From JACVRW01 sp963820315 (GTDB lineage Bacteria > Actinomycetota > Thermoleophilia > Solirubrobacterales > Thermoleophilaceae), in NCBI GenBank assembly GCA_963820315.1, contig CAWFZK010000036.1, positions 124,001 to 188,000 on the forward strand: 64,000 nt of DNA, written 5' to 3'. This document shows, piece by piece, positions 8,094 through 17,204 of the stretch (positions within the stretch are counted from its first letter, which is position 1; each line of letters opens with the position of its first letter). A program made the position numbers and the translations under genes. The notes under the pieces were generated by a model that worked only from the letters and a program-made list of their open reading frames with translations, did not search any database and was not told the DNA's origin.

Positions 8094-9860
8094 TTAAGCG
8101 GGATGCGGGTTGGCGCGTCCGGGCAAGGCGAGCTCGTCCTCGTCCTCAGGCGCCGCGGCCGCCTTCTGCTGCTGCGCCTTCATGCGCGCCATGAACTCGG
8201 CCTGCGCCTGCGCCGGGGTGCGCTTCAGCGCACCCATCAGTGGCAGCACACTGAGCACGAGGATCGCCGCCTGCCGGAACCCCCAGGCGAAGCCCTCGCG
8301 GGCGGAGCCCGCGGTCTCGCGGATGATCTCCTCGTCGAAGCCGGGGGCGGGCTCGAAGCGGTCGCTCGTGCCGCCGGTGTAGTCGTGCAGCGTCGACTGG
8401 ATCACGAGCCCGGCCTCGGGTCTGGGAATCTCCCACTCGTCGACGATGTCGTCGATGTCCTCGTCTGCGAACCAGCTCATGTGCGCGTGCAGCGCGCCGC
8501 CGAAGGTCGCGATCAGGATCGCCACGCCGACCGCCACGCCGAGCTGGCGCGCCGTGTTGAGGACACCCGACGCGAGTCCCACCTCGGGACCCGCCACGGC
8601 ACCCATGGCGCCGACGTTGAGGGCCGGGAAGCAGATGCCCATGCCCACGCCGATCAGGAGCAGGCCGGGCAGGATGCGCAGATAGCTGAACGCATCGTCA
8701 GCCGTGGCCGGCATGAACGAGACGATCACCATCCCGATCGCCATCGCGATCAGGCCCGGCCTCGCCAGCTCGCCTGGCGCACGCGAATCGGCTGCGCGGC
8801 CGACGAACGGCCACACGACGAGTCCCATCAGGGGAACCGGGGTGATCGCGAGAGCAGCCTCGAGCTGCGTGTAGCCCCACAGGTTCACGAACAGAAGCGA
8901 GAGCAGCAGCAGCGAGCCGATCGCACCGCCGCCGAAGAACAGCATCCCGATGTTTGCGTTCCGGAACTGGCGGTTGGCGAAGAGCCCGGGCGTGATCATC
9001 GGGCTGGGCGCGCGACGCTCCCACCACACGAACAGCACACCGAGCAGGATCGCGCCCTGCATGAGACTGAGCCAGAGCGGTAGGTCGCCACCGAACGGGT
9101 TGGCCTCGGTCAGCGCGACGGTGAACATGAAGACCGCGCCGCCGAGCAGCAGCATGCCCTTGACGTCGATCTCGCGGCCGGCGCTCAGGTCCCAGGTCTC
9201 GGGCCACCAGCGCAGGCACAGGATCACGCCGACGATCCCGAACGGGATGTTGATGAGGAAGATCCAGTGCCAGCTCGCGACCTCGACGAGCGCGCCGCCG
9301 ATCACCGGGCCGAGCGCCGACGAGACCAGCGCCACGACGGCGATCAGCGCGAGCCCGCGGCCGCGCTGCTCGGGCGGGAAGACGAGCACGGTCATCGCGA
9401 ACCCGAGCGGCGCCAGGATCCCGGCGCCGGCGCCCTGGATGACGCGGAAGACGATCAGCCACTCGACCGACCAGGAGACCGCGCAGAGCGCCGAGCCGAT
9501 CGTGAAGACGGTCAGGCCGATCACGAAGAAGCGCCGCCGGCCGAACTGGTCCGCCAGCCGCCCCATCGACACGAGCAGGACCGCGAAGATGATGTTGTAG
9601 GCGTTGATGACCCACGTGACCGTCGCGATGTCGGTCGAGAACTCGTCCTGCAGCTCCGGGATCGAGACGTTGACGATCGACACGTCGAGCAGGGACATCG
9701 CCCAGCCGATCATCATCACGCCGAAGATCCGCCACTTGTTCGCGTAGAGGAACTCGGTCGGCGGGTTCTTGCGCTCGCTGGGTGTCTCGGCCGCGGCGCC
9801 GTCCCCGTCGACCGGGCCGCCGTTCTCCGCCGCGGCGGGCCTGCGGCGGAAGAGCCTCAC
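8094..9860 (-). CDS. MFS transporter, DHA2 (EmrB/QacA) drug:H+ antiporter type
   Basis: A 588-aa protein with a basic cytoplasmic N-terminus (MRLFRRRPA) and about 14 hydrophobic segments. The DHA2 signatures are present: LLDVSIVNVSIPELQ in TM1, GRLADQFGRRR as motif A between TM2 and TM3, and the motif C-like stretch SALGPVIGGALVEVASW in TM5. A hydrophilic loop (about residues 455-510, FADEDIDDIVDEWEIPRPEA) precedes the last helix, and the tail is charged. The start overlaps the upstream sulfatase-like stop by ATGA, so it is the third gene of a coupled operon. It may export a product handled by the two sulfatase-like proteins; the substrate is unknown. Confidence 0.9.
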   Translation of the reverse strand: MRLFRRRPAAAENGGPVDGDGAAAETPSERKNPPTEFLYANKWRIFGVMMIGWAMSLLDVSIVNVSIPELQDEFSTDIATVTWVINAYNIIFAVLLVSMGRLADQFGRRRFFVIGLTVFTIGSALCAVSWSVEWLIVFRVIQGAGAGILAPLGFAMTVLVFPPEQRGRGLALIAVVALVSSALGPVIGGALVEVASWHWIFLINIPFGIVGVILCLRWWPETWDLSAGREIDVKGMLLLGGAVFMFTVALTEANPFGGDLPLWLSLMQGAILLGVLFVWWERRAPSPMITPGLFANRQFRNANIGMLFFGGGAIGSLLLLSLLFVNLWGYTQLEAALAITPVPLMGLVVWPFVGRAADSRAPGELARPGLIAMAIGMVIVSFMPATADDAFSYLRILPGLLLIGVGMGICFPALNVGAMGAVAGPEVGLASGVLNTARQLGVAVGVAILIATFGGALHAHMSWFADEDIDDIVDEWEIPRPEAGLVIQSTLHDYTGGTSDRFEPAPGFDEEIIRETAGSAREGFAWGFRQAAILVLSVLPLMGALKRTPAQAQAEFMARMKAQQQKAAAAPEDEDELALPGRANPHPA

Positions 9861-11449
9861 GGGCTCACCTCGGCCGGCGGCGCCGACTCGGGCGTGCGCT
9901 CGTTCAGCGGCAGCTTGCCTCCCTCGGGGATGCGGCCGTCGAACTCGAAGTCCTCCGGCTCGGTGCCGTCCTCGGGCTCATCGTTGTTGATCGCGTCGAA
10001 GTCGTTCGGGATGCCGTCGTCGTCGATGTCGTCGTCGCCGCGCTGGCGCAACGGGCGCAGGGCGCCGTCGGGGCCGAACTCGGGCAGCGTGCCGCCGGCC
10101 ACGGCGAGCGCGACCAGGGACATCTCGGTCAGCTGGCCGGTGTCCTCGTTCGCGATGTTGTCGTAGCGCTTGATGTCATCCTCGACCTCCTCGTCGTCGT
10201 CGTACATCCGGCGCTCGATCTCCTCACGGTCGGCGACCATGAGCCAGCGATCGTTCTGCACGATGATGTTCGAGCCGACCGCCGTGACGTTGTAGGGGCG
10301 GTCGTAGAGGTCCTCCTCGTCGACGTCGTCGAAGAGCGCGGTCAGATCCTCCCCGCCCATCTTCCCCGGAATGGTCACGCCCATGAAGGACAGGACCGTC
10401 GGGGCGACGTCGTGCGTCGTGGCGTACCAGTCGATCTCGTCCCCGCTCATGTCGCCGCCGGGGTGGCGGATCATGAACGGCACCTCGTAAGCGGGGCGGT
10501 AGGAGGTCGGCGTCGCGATCCCGAGCATCGCGTGGTCTCCGAGGGCGATGCCCTGGTCGCCGATAGCGACGACGAGTGTCGAGTCGAGCAGGTCGTGCTC
10601 GGAGAGCGCGTCCATCAGCTGCCCAACCTGGTCGTCGACCGCCTCGACGTGCTTGCGGTAGGCGTCGCGCACGCGCTGCTCGTCCCGGTCGCTCCAATTG
10701 AGCTCGACCATGCGGCCGTTCATCGGTCCGATGCCCTCGTCCTCGACCTCGCCAGGCCTGACGTACACGCGCGGTGCCACGGCCGCGTCGAGCGGGTCGA
10801 AGGGGTCGATCGCGAGGAAGAACGGCGCCTTCCCGGCGAGGCCCTGCAGCTCACGAATGCCGGTCCGGAAGGTGCGCTCCGCCGCCCTCGTCTGGCGAGC
10901 GATCGCGGGCAGCAGCTCGCTCTCGATGCCCGGCTGCCCGGAGGCGGGCGGGCCGCCGGCAGCACCGGTTCGCTTGACGTCCGGCCAGCGCGGCCCCTCG
11001 AGCGTCGGGTTGTCGCTCACATAGACGGTTGTGATGCCGGCTTCACGCAGCGTCTCCGTGAGCACCGGCTGGTGGTCCCAGATCGGCGTGAAGCCGGGAA
11101 TCGGGGCGAGGCCGTCGGTGCGCCGCCAGTCCCGGAACGGGAAGGCGCGCATGCCGGTGATCAGCGCACGGCGCGCCGAGATGCCCGGCATCGACTCGGG
11201 GACCGCGCGGTCGAAGCGCAGCGAGTCGCCCGTCAGGTCGTTCAGATTGGGAGTGTCGGCCGGGGAACCGCCCTCGAAGGCGTCGACGTGGTCCTGGCGC
11301 ACGAGCGGGAGGACGACGAGCACGACGTTCTGCGAGCCGTCGCGGTCATCCTGGGCAGCGGCGGCGGCCGGCAGCGCGCCGAGCCCGAAGAGCCCCGCGC
11401 CCGCGGCGCCCGCGCCCCCGCGCTTCAGGAGGGAGCGGCGGCTGATCAA
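9857..11449 (-). CDS. Sulfatase-like alkaline-phosphatase-fold protein, probable pseudoenzyme, Tat-exported
   Basis: A ~530-aa paralogue of the gene upstream. The TTG at 11447-11449 overlaps the upstream TGA (TTGA) and is followed at once by a strong Tat signal (SRRSLLKRGG, then Ala/Gly-rich h-region), which decides the start. The fold is retained (PESMPGISARRALITGMRAF, MIRHPGGD, FMGVTIPGKMGGEDL), but the catalytic positions are degraded. The metal-binding D-x-x-R region reads VLPLVRQDHV, the nucleophile position (C/S/T in family members) is Gly, and SDHG is replaced by GDQG. The C-terminal ~55 residues are strongly acidic with DDDIDDDGIPNDFDAINND, resembling a thrombospondin type-3 calcium-binding repeat. 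It is probably a non-catalytic partner of the first sulfatase-like protein. Confidence 0.85.
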   Translation of the reverse strand: MISRRSLLKRGGAGAAGAGLFGLGALPAAAAAQDDRDGSQNVVLVVLPLVRQDHVDAFEGGSPADTPNLNDLTGDSLRFDRAVPESMPGISARRALITGMRAFPFRDWRRTDGLAPIPGFTPIWDHQPVLTETLREAGITTVYVSDNPTLEGPRWPDVKRTGAAGGPPASGQPGIESELLPAIARQTRAAERTFRTGIRELQGLAGKAPFFLAIDPFDPLDAAVAPRVYVRPGEVEDEGIGPMNGRMVELNWSDRDEQRVRDAYRKHVEAVDDQVGQLMDALSEHDLLDSTLVVAIGDQGIALGDHAMLGIATPTSYRPAYEVPFMIRHPGGDMSGDEIDWYATTHDVAPTVLSFMGVTIPGKMGGEDLTALFDDVDEEDLYDRPYNVTAVGSNIIVQNDRWLMVADREEIERRMYDDDEEVEDDIKRYDNIANEDTGQLTEMSLVALAVAGGTLPEFGPDGALRPLRQRGDDDIDDDGIPNDFDAINNDEPEDGTEPEDFEFDGRIPEGGKLPLNERTPESAPPAEVSP

Positions 11450-12990
11450 CCGCCGATCACCGCCTTGGTGCCGCTGGGGGCGAACTGCGGGAGCGTCCCG
11501 CCCGCCTCGTCCTCGAGCACCCGCCAGAGCCGCTCGACGACCTCCGGGTTCTCGTCCGCCACGTCCGTCAGCTCGAGCGGATCCGCGTGCTTGTCGTAGA
11601 GGCGCTTGCGCTGGCCCTCGCTGTCCGAGAGCAGGAACCAATCGAGGTCACCGGCGAGCACGAAGTCGTCGTAGCAGGAGGTGAAATGCGGGCGCGGGGG
11701 CGGCTCCTTGCCGTCGAAGAAGACGGACAGGTCCTCGCCGCCCATCATCCCGGGCGCGCGCACGCCCATGAAGCCGAGCGCGGTGCGGGGCAGGTCGTAG
11801 GTCGAGGCGAAGAAGTCGCTGGTGTCCCCGGCGCGCTTGCCCTCGGGGTGCCGGATCATGTAGGGCACGTGGTAGATGTGCCAGTGCGCTCGGGCGCCGT
11901 GCTTGCCGAGGATGCCGTGCTCGCCGAGCGTCAGCCCGTGGTCGGACGAGTACATGATCACGGTGTTGTCCAGGAGCTTCTGGCGGTCCAGCTCGTTCAT
12001 GAGCCGTCCGACCCACTCGTCGACGAACTCGATCTCGGCTGCGTAGAGCTCGCGCACGCGCTCGACCGTCTCGTCGTCGACGTCCACGTCGATCACCCAG
12101 GAGTAGGGCGTCTCGAAGGGCTGGATCGGCGTGATGCCCTGCTTCTCGATCCCCTTCGGCGAGCTGCCGAAGCGCGTCTGATACACGCGCGGGGCGTCGA
12201 GGGGTTCGTGCGGGTCGAACGCGTCGATGCCGAGGAAGAAGGGCTTGCCCTCCTCCTTCAGGTCGTCGAGCAGGCGCAGTCCGGAGCGGATCACGCGCGC
12301 CGTCGGGTAGTCGCCGTCGGAGTCGCGATAGATCGAGTTCCAGCCCGCCATCGCCCGCAGCCGGCCGACCTCGACCGTGTCGGAGAGCTCGGGCAGCAGG
12401 TAGCGCTCGATCGTCGAGCGCGTGGCCGGGCGCTTGAAGGGCTTGTTGAGGAAGCGGTATGCGCCCTGCGAGTAGCTCGGCTTGACCACGTCGAGCGTGC
12501 GCCTGAAGTTGGAGAACCTGGGGCCGATCAAAAACGGGTTGTCGGTGCAGTAGGCGGTCTCGACGTCCGCTTCGCCGAGCACCTCGGTGACGATCGGCTG
12601 GAATTCCGGGATCGGGATCCAGCCCGGGCCCACCGGCAGCCCCTTGGTCGGGACGTAGTTGCGGAACGGGAACGAGCGCACCCCGGTCAGCAGCGCGCGC
12701 CGCGCCGGCCCCGTCGGCATCGCCTCGGGCACCGCGTGCATGAACGCGAGCGAATCCTTGGCGAGCGCGTCGATGTTCGGCGTCTTCGCCAGCGAGTCCT
12801 TGTTGTAGTAGGAGATGAAGTCCGCGCGCGTCGAGTCCGTGAACAGGAGCAGGACGTTCGGCGCGTCCTTGTCGTGTGAGGTGGCGGGCTCGAAGTAGTC
12901 GTCACCGCACGCGGATGCCGCGAGCGCGGCCGCACCGGTCGCGCCCACTCCAAACAGCCCTCGTCTTGTGAAGCCGCCCCGCAAGCCCAT
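11446..12990 (-). CDS. Sulfatase-like / alkaline-phosphatase-superfamily hydrolase, Tat-exported
   Basis: A 514-aa protein. The N-terminus GFTRRGLFGVGATG with a following Ala-rich stretch looks like a Tat signal, with Cys28 as a weak lipobox candidate. Alkaline-phosphatase-superfamily features are LLLFTDSTRADF (D52, R55) at the first metal site, MPTGPARRALLTG around the nucleophile, DAFDPHEP, and YSSDHGLTLGEHG at the second metal site. In true sulfatases the nucleophile motif is C/S-x-P-S-R for formylglycine. Here it is T93-G-P-A-R97, as in the Thr-dependent phosphotransferases of this fold (LtaS/EptA type). It is therefore more likely a phosphoryl or phospholipid-headgroup transferase or hydrolase than a sulfatase. 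First gene of the coupled operon. Confidence 0.88.
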   Translation of the reverse strand: MGLRGGFTRRGLFGVGATGAAALAASACGDDYFEPATSHDKDAPNVLLLFTDSTRADFISYYNKDSLAKTPNIDALAKDSLAFMHAVPEAMPTGPARRALLTGVRSFPFRNYVPTKGLPVGPGWIPIPEFQPIVTEVLGEADVETAYCTDNPFLIGPRFSNFRRTLDVVKPSYSQGAYRFLNKPFKRPATRSTIERYLLPELSDTVEVGRLRAMAGWNSIYRDSDGDYPTARVIRSGLRLLDDLKEEGKPFFLGIDAFDPHEPLDAPRVYQTRFGSSPKGIEKQGITPIQPFETPYSWVIDVDVDDETVERVRELYAAEIEFVDEWVGRLMNELDRQKLLDNTVIMYSSDHGLTLGEHGILGKHGARAHWHIYHVPYMIRHPEGKRAGDTSDFFASTYDLPRTALGFMGVRAPGMMGGEDLSVFFDGKEPPPRPHFTSCYDDFVLAGDLDWFLLSDSEGQRKRLYDKHADPLELTDVADENPEVVERLWRVLEDEAGGTLPQFAPSGTKAVIGG

Positions 12991-13108
12991 TACGAGGGCC
13001 GCAGGCTAGCTGACGCCCTAGTCGGCGCCCGCTCCCCATCCGGGGTTACGGCCTGTTAACGGGGCAGCCGCGCGCTGATAACAAGCGCGCCCCGGGTACC
13101 ACGGAAGC

Positions 13109-15367
13109 ATGCCGCCCATGACGCCCAGCCGCCTGCTCTCCCTCGTTCTGATCCTCGTCGTCGCCACCACCGGCGTGGCGGTCGCTCGCTCCGGCGGGTC
13201 CGGCCACGACGATCGCAAGGGACACCGCTCCGAACCGCTCGTGATCGCGCATCGCGGCGCGTCGGGCTATCGCCCCGAGCACACCCTCGCGGCGTACGAG
13301 CTGGGCGCACGGCTGGGCGCCGACTACGTCGAGCCGGATCTGGTGCGGACCAAGGACGGCGTGCTCGTGGCGCGTCACGAGAACGAGATCTCGGGGACGA
13401 CCGACGTCGCAACACACCCGGAGTTCGCCGCACGCCGCACGACGAAGACGATCGACGGCGTGACGCTCACGGGCTGGTTCACCGAGGACTTCACGCTCGC
13501 CGAGCTGAAGACGCTGCGGGCGGTCGAGCGCATCCCGGCGCTGCGGCCGCGCAACACGCGCTACAACGGCTTCTACGAGGTGCCGACCTTCCAGGAGGTC
13601 ATCGACCTGACGAAGCGGCTCTCGAAGGAGCTCGGGCGCCCGATCGGCATCTACCCCGAGACGAAGCACCCGAGCTACTTCCGCGGGATCGGGCTGCCGC
13701 TCGAGGAGCCGCTCATCCACACGCTCAACCGCAACGGGCTCAACAGCTCGCGCGCGAAGGTGTTCGTCCAGTCGTTCGAGGTCGGCAACCTGCAGATGCT
13801 CGATCGCGAGCTGCGCGTCCCGATCGTGCAGCTGCTCAGCGCCCCCACGGCGAGGCCCTGGGACTTCGTGGTGTCGGGCGACCCGCGCACCTACGCAGAC
13901 ATGGCGACGCCGGCCGGGCTCGAGGACATCGCGGACTACGCGGACGGGGTCGGGCCCTCGAAGGACTACATCGTCCCTCGTGACGCCGCCGGCAATTCGC
14001 TGCCGCCGACCACGTTCGTGCGAGACGCGCATCGCGCCGGCCTGCTCGTCCATCCGTACACCTTCCGCAACGAGAACAGCTTCCTGCCGCTCGAGCTGCG
14101 CTCCTCCTCCGACCCGGCCGCCTACGGGAACGCCGCCGCCGAGTACGAGCAGTTCTTCGACCTCGGCGTCGACGGCCTCTTCTCCGACAACGCCGATACC
14201 GCCGTGCGGGCACGCGGCGGCGGCAAGCCGGGCGACGGTGAGAATCGCCTGATCGCACGGGCGATCCTGCCCTCCGACGCGTACCAGCCGGGGCCGCCCT
14301 CGGGCGCGGCGCTGATGCCCGACAACGGCGTCACACCGCCCTTCCCCGGTCAGCCCATCCCCGGCTTCTCGGCCGTGCTGAAGGGACCGGGGGACACGTT
14401 CTACGGCATGCCCGACAACGGCTACGGCGCCAAGACGAACTCGGCCGACTTCCTGCTGCGGCTCTACAGGATCCGGCCGCGCTTCAAGACCGACCACGGC
14501 GGCAGCGGCCGCGTCGACGTGCTCGGCTTCATCCAGCTGCGCGACCCCGACAACAAGGTGAACTTCCCGCTCACGCGGCCCGACAGGCTGCTGACCGGGG
14601 CCGATTTCGACCTCGAGTCGGTGCGCCGGACGGCCGACGGCGACCTCTGGTTCGGCGAGGAGTTCGGCCCGTTCCTGCTGCACACGGACGCAAGCGGCCG
14701 GGTGCTCGAGGCGCCGGTCCCGCTGCCAGGCGTGCAGTCGCCGCAGAACCCGTTCCTCGCTGACCCGGCAGCCGCCAACCTGCCCGCCAGCCGCGGCTTC
14801 GAGCCCATGGCGCTCAGCAGCGACGGTCGCAAGCTCTACCCCATGCTGGAGGGCGCGCTGATCGGCGACCCCGATCCGCGCCGGCGGGTCATCAACGAGT
14901 TCTCGCTCGGCGACGGTGAGTACACCGGGCGCACCTGGAACTATCGCGTCGACGCCGAGTATCCCGGCGCCGTGATCGGCGACATGACCGCCGTCGACCG
15001 GTACCGCTTCGTGCTGATCGAGCGCGACGACTTCCAGGGCATCGAGGCTCAGCAGAAGAAGATCTATCTGATCGACCTGCGCAAGACGGACTCCGACGGC
15101 TACCTGAAGAAGGAGCTCGTGCTCGACCTGCTGGCGATTCGCGACCCAGACGACATCTCACTGCCGGCACGGCCCGGCGAGTTCGCTGTCGGCGACCCGT
15201 TCGCGTTCCCGCTGCAGTCGGTCGAGAGCCTCGAGGTGCTCGGCGATGATCGTCTGCTGATCGCGAACGACAACAACTACCCGGGCAGCGACGGCCGCTG
15301 GCTCGCGCGCGACAAGCCTGACGACGTCGAGCTGATCGTGGTGAAGCTGGGCGACGACCTCGACTAG
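13109..15367 (+). CDS. Secreted glycerophosphodiester phosphodiesterase fused to esterase-like phytase domain
   Basis: A 752-aa protein with a signal peptide (LLSLVLILVVATTGVAVA). Residues ~42-370 are a GDPD/UgpQ TIM barrel: IAHRGASGYRPEHTLAAY (catalytic His with Arg), DYVEPDLVRTKDGVLVARHE (Glu/Asp metal site, second His), IYPETKHPSYF and a terminal GVDGLFSDNAD. Residues ~385-750 match the esterase-like activity of phytase family (a six-bladed propeller): PGFSAVLKGPGDTFYGMPDN, FDLESVRRTADGDLWFGEEF, GFEPMALSSDGRKLYPMLEG and SLEVLGDDRLLIANDNNYPG. It would release glycerol-3-phosphate from deacylated phospholipids or teichoic-type polymers outside the cell. It diverges from the sulfatase operon across ~118 bp. 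Confidence 0.92.
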   Translation: MPPMTPSRLLSLVLILVVATTGVAVARSGGSGHDDRKGHRSEPLVIAHRGASGYRPEHTLAAYELGARLGADYVEPDLVRTKDGVLVARHENEISGTTDVATHPEFAARRTTKTIDGVTLTGWFTEDFTLAELKTLRAVERIPALRPRNTRYNGFYEVPTFQEVIDLTKRLSKELGRPIGIYPETKHPSYFRGIGLPLEEPLIHTLNRNGLNSSRAKVFVQSFEVGNLQMLDRELRVPIVQLLSAPTARPWDFVVSGDPRTYADMATPAGLEDIADYADGVGPSKDYIVPRDAAGNSLPPTTFVRDAHRAGLLVHPYTFRNENSFLPLELRSSSDPAAYGNAAAEYEQFFDLGVDGLFSDNADTAVRARGGGKPGDGENRLIARAILPSDAYQPGPPSGAALMPDNGVTPPFPGQPIPGFSAVLKGPGDTFYGMPDNGYGAKTNSADFLLRLYRIRPRFKTDHGGSGRVDVLGFIQLRDPDNKVNFPLTRPDRLLTGADFDLESVRRTADGDLWFGEEFGPFLLHTDASGRVLEAPVPLPGVQSPQNPFLADPAAANLPASRGFEPMALSSDGRKLYPMLEGALIGDPDPRRRVINEFSLGDGEYTGRTWNYRVDAEYPGAVIGDMTAVDRYRFVLIERDDFQGIEAQQKKIYLIDLRKTDSDGYLKKELVLDLLAIRDPDDISLPARPGEFAVGDPFAFPLQSVESLEVLGDDRLLIANDNNYPGSDGRWLARDKPDDVELIVVKLGDDLD

Positions 15368-15448
15368 GTCGTCAGAGCCTGCCGCAGTCGTCGACCGCGC
15401 GCTGGCGCTCCTCGACGAACGACACCTTGAGGGCTACGTGAAGGTCGG

Positions 15449-16963
15449 CTAGGTAGCCGCCTTTGCTTCGGCCGGCGCCTCGATCTCGCGCTTCAGGATC
15501 TTGCCGGTCGGGCCCTTCGGCAGCTCGTCGACGAACCAGATCTTGCGCGGGTACTTGTAGGCCGCGACCTGCTCCTTGACGTAGGCCTTGATCTCGGACG
15601 CGTCGGCCGACTCGCCCTCCTTCAGGACGACCGCGGCCGCCACCTCCTCGCCGAGCGAGTCGTCGGGGATCCCGACGACGGCGGCCTCCTGGACGGCCGG
15701 GTGCTCGTAGAGCACCTCCTCCACCTCGCGCGGGTAGACGTTGTAGCCGCCGCGGATGATCATGTCCTTCTTGCGGTCGACGATGAAGAAGTAGCCGTCC
15801 TCGTCCACCCTCGCCAGGTCGCCGCTCCGGAACCACCCGTCGGAGTCGATCGACTGCGCGGTGGCGTCGGGGCGGTTCCAGTAGCCCTTCATCACGTTGT
15901 GGCCGCGGATGACGATCTCCCCGACCTCGCCCTGCGGCGCCTCCTTGCCATCGTCGTCCCAGACCTGCATCTCGACACCCTCGATGGGAACGCCGATCGA
16001 GCCCGCTTTGCGCTCGCGGTCCGGGGGATTGAAGGATGCGACGGGCGACGTCTCCGAGAGCCCGTAGCCCTCCAGGATCGGGCAGCCGAACTTCTCCTCG
16101 AAGCCGCGGATCAGCTCGACGGGGATGGCGGCGCCGCCCGACATGCACAGACGCAGCGTCGACGCGTCCGCGCTGTCGGCGCGGTTCGCGTGAAGCATCG
16201 CGTTGTACATCGTCGGAACGCCCTGGAACACCGTCACGCGATCGCGCTCGATGATCTCGAGCGCCTTCTCGGGGTCGAAGCGCGGGATCATCGTGACGGT
16301 CGCGCCGCTCAGGACGGCGCAGTTCATCGTGCAGGTCTGGCCGAAGGTGTGGAAGAGCGGCAGCGCGCCGAGCAGCACGTCCTCGTGCGTGAAGCGGCCG
16401 AGCGTCTGGGCCGAGATCGTGCAGTTCTTGCGCAGATTCGGATGCGTCAGCTCGGCGCCCTTGGGCTGGCCGGTCGTCCCCGACGTGTAGAGGATCACCG
16501 CGGTGTCCTGCTCGTCGCGCTCGACGGGCTCCTCGACCGGCTCCGCGGAGCCCAGCAGCTGCTCGAACTCGCCTGGCGTGACGAGGATGCACTCGGCCCC
16601 CGCCTTGGTGGCGCCGGCCTCGGCCGCCTCGGCGAAGCCGTGCCAGGCGAGCAGGAGCTTCGCGCCGGAGTCCTCGAGGTAGTAGGCGACCTCGCGTTCC
16701 TTGAGGAGCACGTTCATCGGGACCACCACGGCGCCGGCGCGCAGGATCCCGTAGTAGAGGACGGGGAAGTAGGGCACGTTCGGGAGCATCAGCCCGACGG
16801 GGTCGCCCGGCTCGACGCCGCGCGCCCTCAGCAGGCCGGCGGCGCGTGCGCTCGCCGCGTCGAGCGCCGCGTAGGTCAGTTCGACGTCGTCCAGCTTGAA
16901 GGCGACCCTGTCGCCATGCCGAGCGGCGGTCTCCGTGAGGTTCCGCGCCAGGTTCTCGCTCAT
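15449..16963 (-). CDS. Long-chain fatty-acid--CoA ligase / AMP-dependent synthetase
   Basis: A 504-aa ANL-superfamily adenylating enzyme activating a carboxylic acid to its acyl-AMP and CoA thioester. Motifs: P-loop ILYTSGTTGQPKGAELTH, the ALPLFHTFG substrate-side motif, ILEGYGLSETSP, GWFRSGDLARVDEDGYFFI, the hinge RKKDMIIRGGYNVYP, and the C-terminal catalytic Lys in GPTGKILKRE. Length and motif order are complete. The ATG at 16963 is preceded by GGGAGAGAGGGAATG on the minus strand, a good ribosome-binding site. It is monocistronic, downstream of the nuo operon in the same direction but separated by 241 bp with no gene seen. The chain-length preference cannot be read from sequence. Confidence 0.9.
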   Translation of the reverse strand: MSENLARNLTETAARHGDRVAFKLDDVELTYAALDAASARAAGLLRARGVEPGDPVGLMLPNVPYFPVLYYGILRAGAVVVPMNVLLKEREVAYYLEDSGAKLLLAWHGFAEAAEAGATKAGAECILVTPGEFEQLLGSAEPVEEPVERDEQDTAVILYTSGTTGQPKGAELTHPNLRKNCTISAQTLGRFTHEDVLLGALPLFHTFGQTCTMNCAVLSGATVTMIPRFDPEKALEIIERDRVTVFQGVPTMYNAMLHANRADSADASTLRLCMSGGAAIPVELIRGFEEKFGCPILEGYGLSETSPVASFNPPDRERKAGSIGVPIEGVEMQVWDDDGKEAPQGEVGEIVIRGHNVMKGYWNRPDATAQSIDSDGWFRSGDLARVDEDGYFFIVDRKKDMIIRGGYNVYPREVEEVLYEHPAVQEAAVVGIPDDSLGEEVAAAVVLKEGESADASEIKAYVKEQVAAYKYPRKIWFVDELPKGPTGKILKREIEAPAEAKAAT

Positions 16964-17204
16964 TCCCTCTCTCCCTCGGTTGCTGGGTCGCAGCGTAATT
17001 GGTTCGCGGCGATTCGGGGCGTGGATTGGTCTCCGCCGGCCGGGCCAGGCTGGGAAGGGGACGTGGACAACGGGATCCCGAAAGCCACCGGAAGCTTGTT
17101 TGGCTGAGGTTGCTTGGGTTGCCTGTCGCCGCGACTACCGACTCGAACATCGTTCGGTCCGCTGCCCGAGACCGACCCGCGGCCACCGCCGATGGCTACA
17201 GAGC

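Noticed and set aside
9857..12990. Annotation of both proteins as arylsulfatases
   Set aside because: Neither has the Cys/Ser formylglycine residue; one has Thr and the other Gly at that position.
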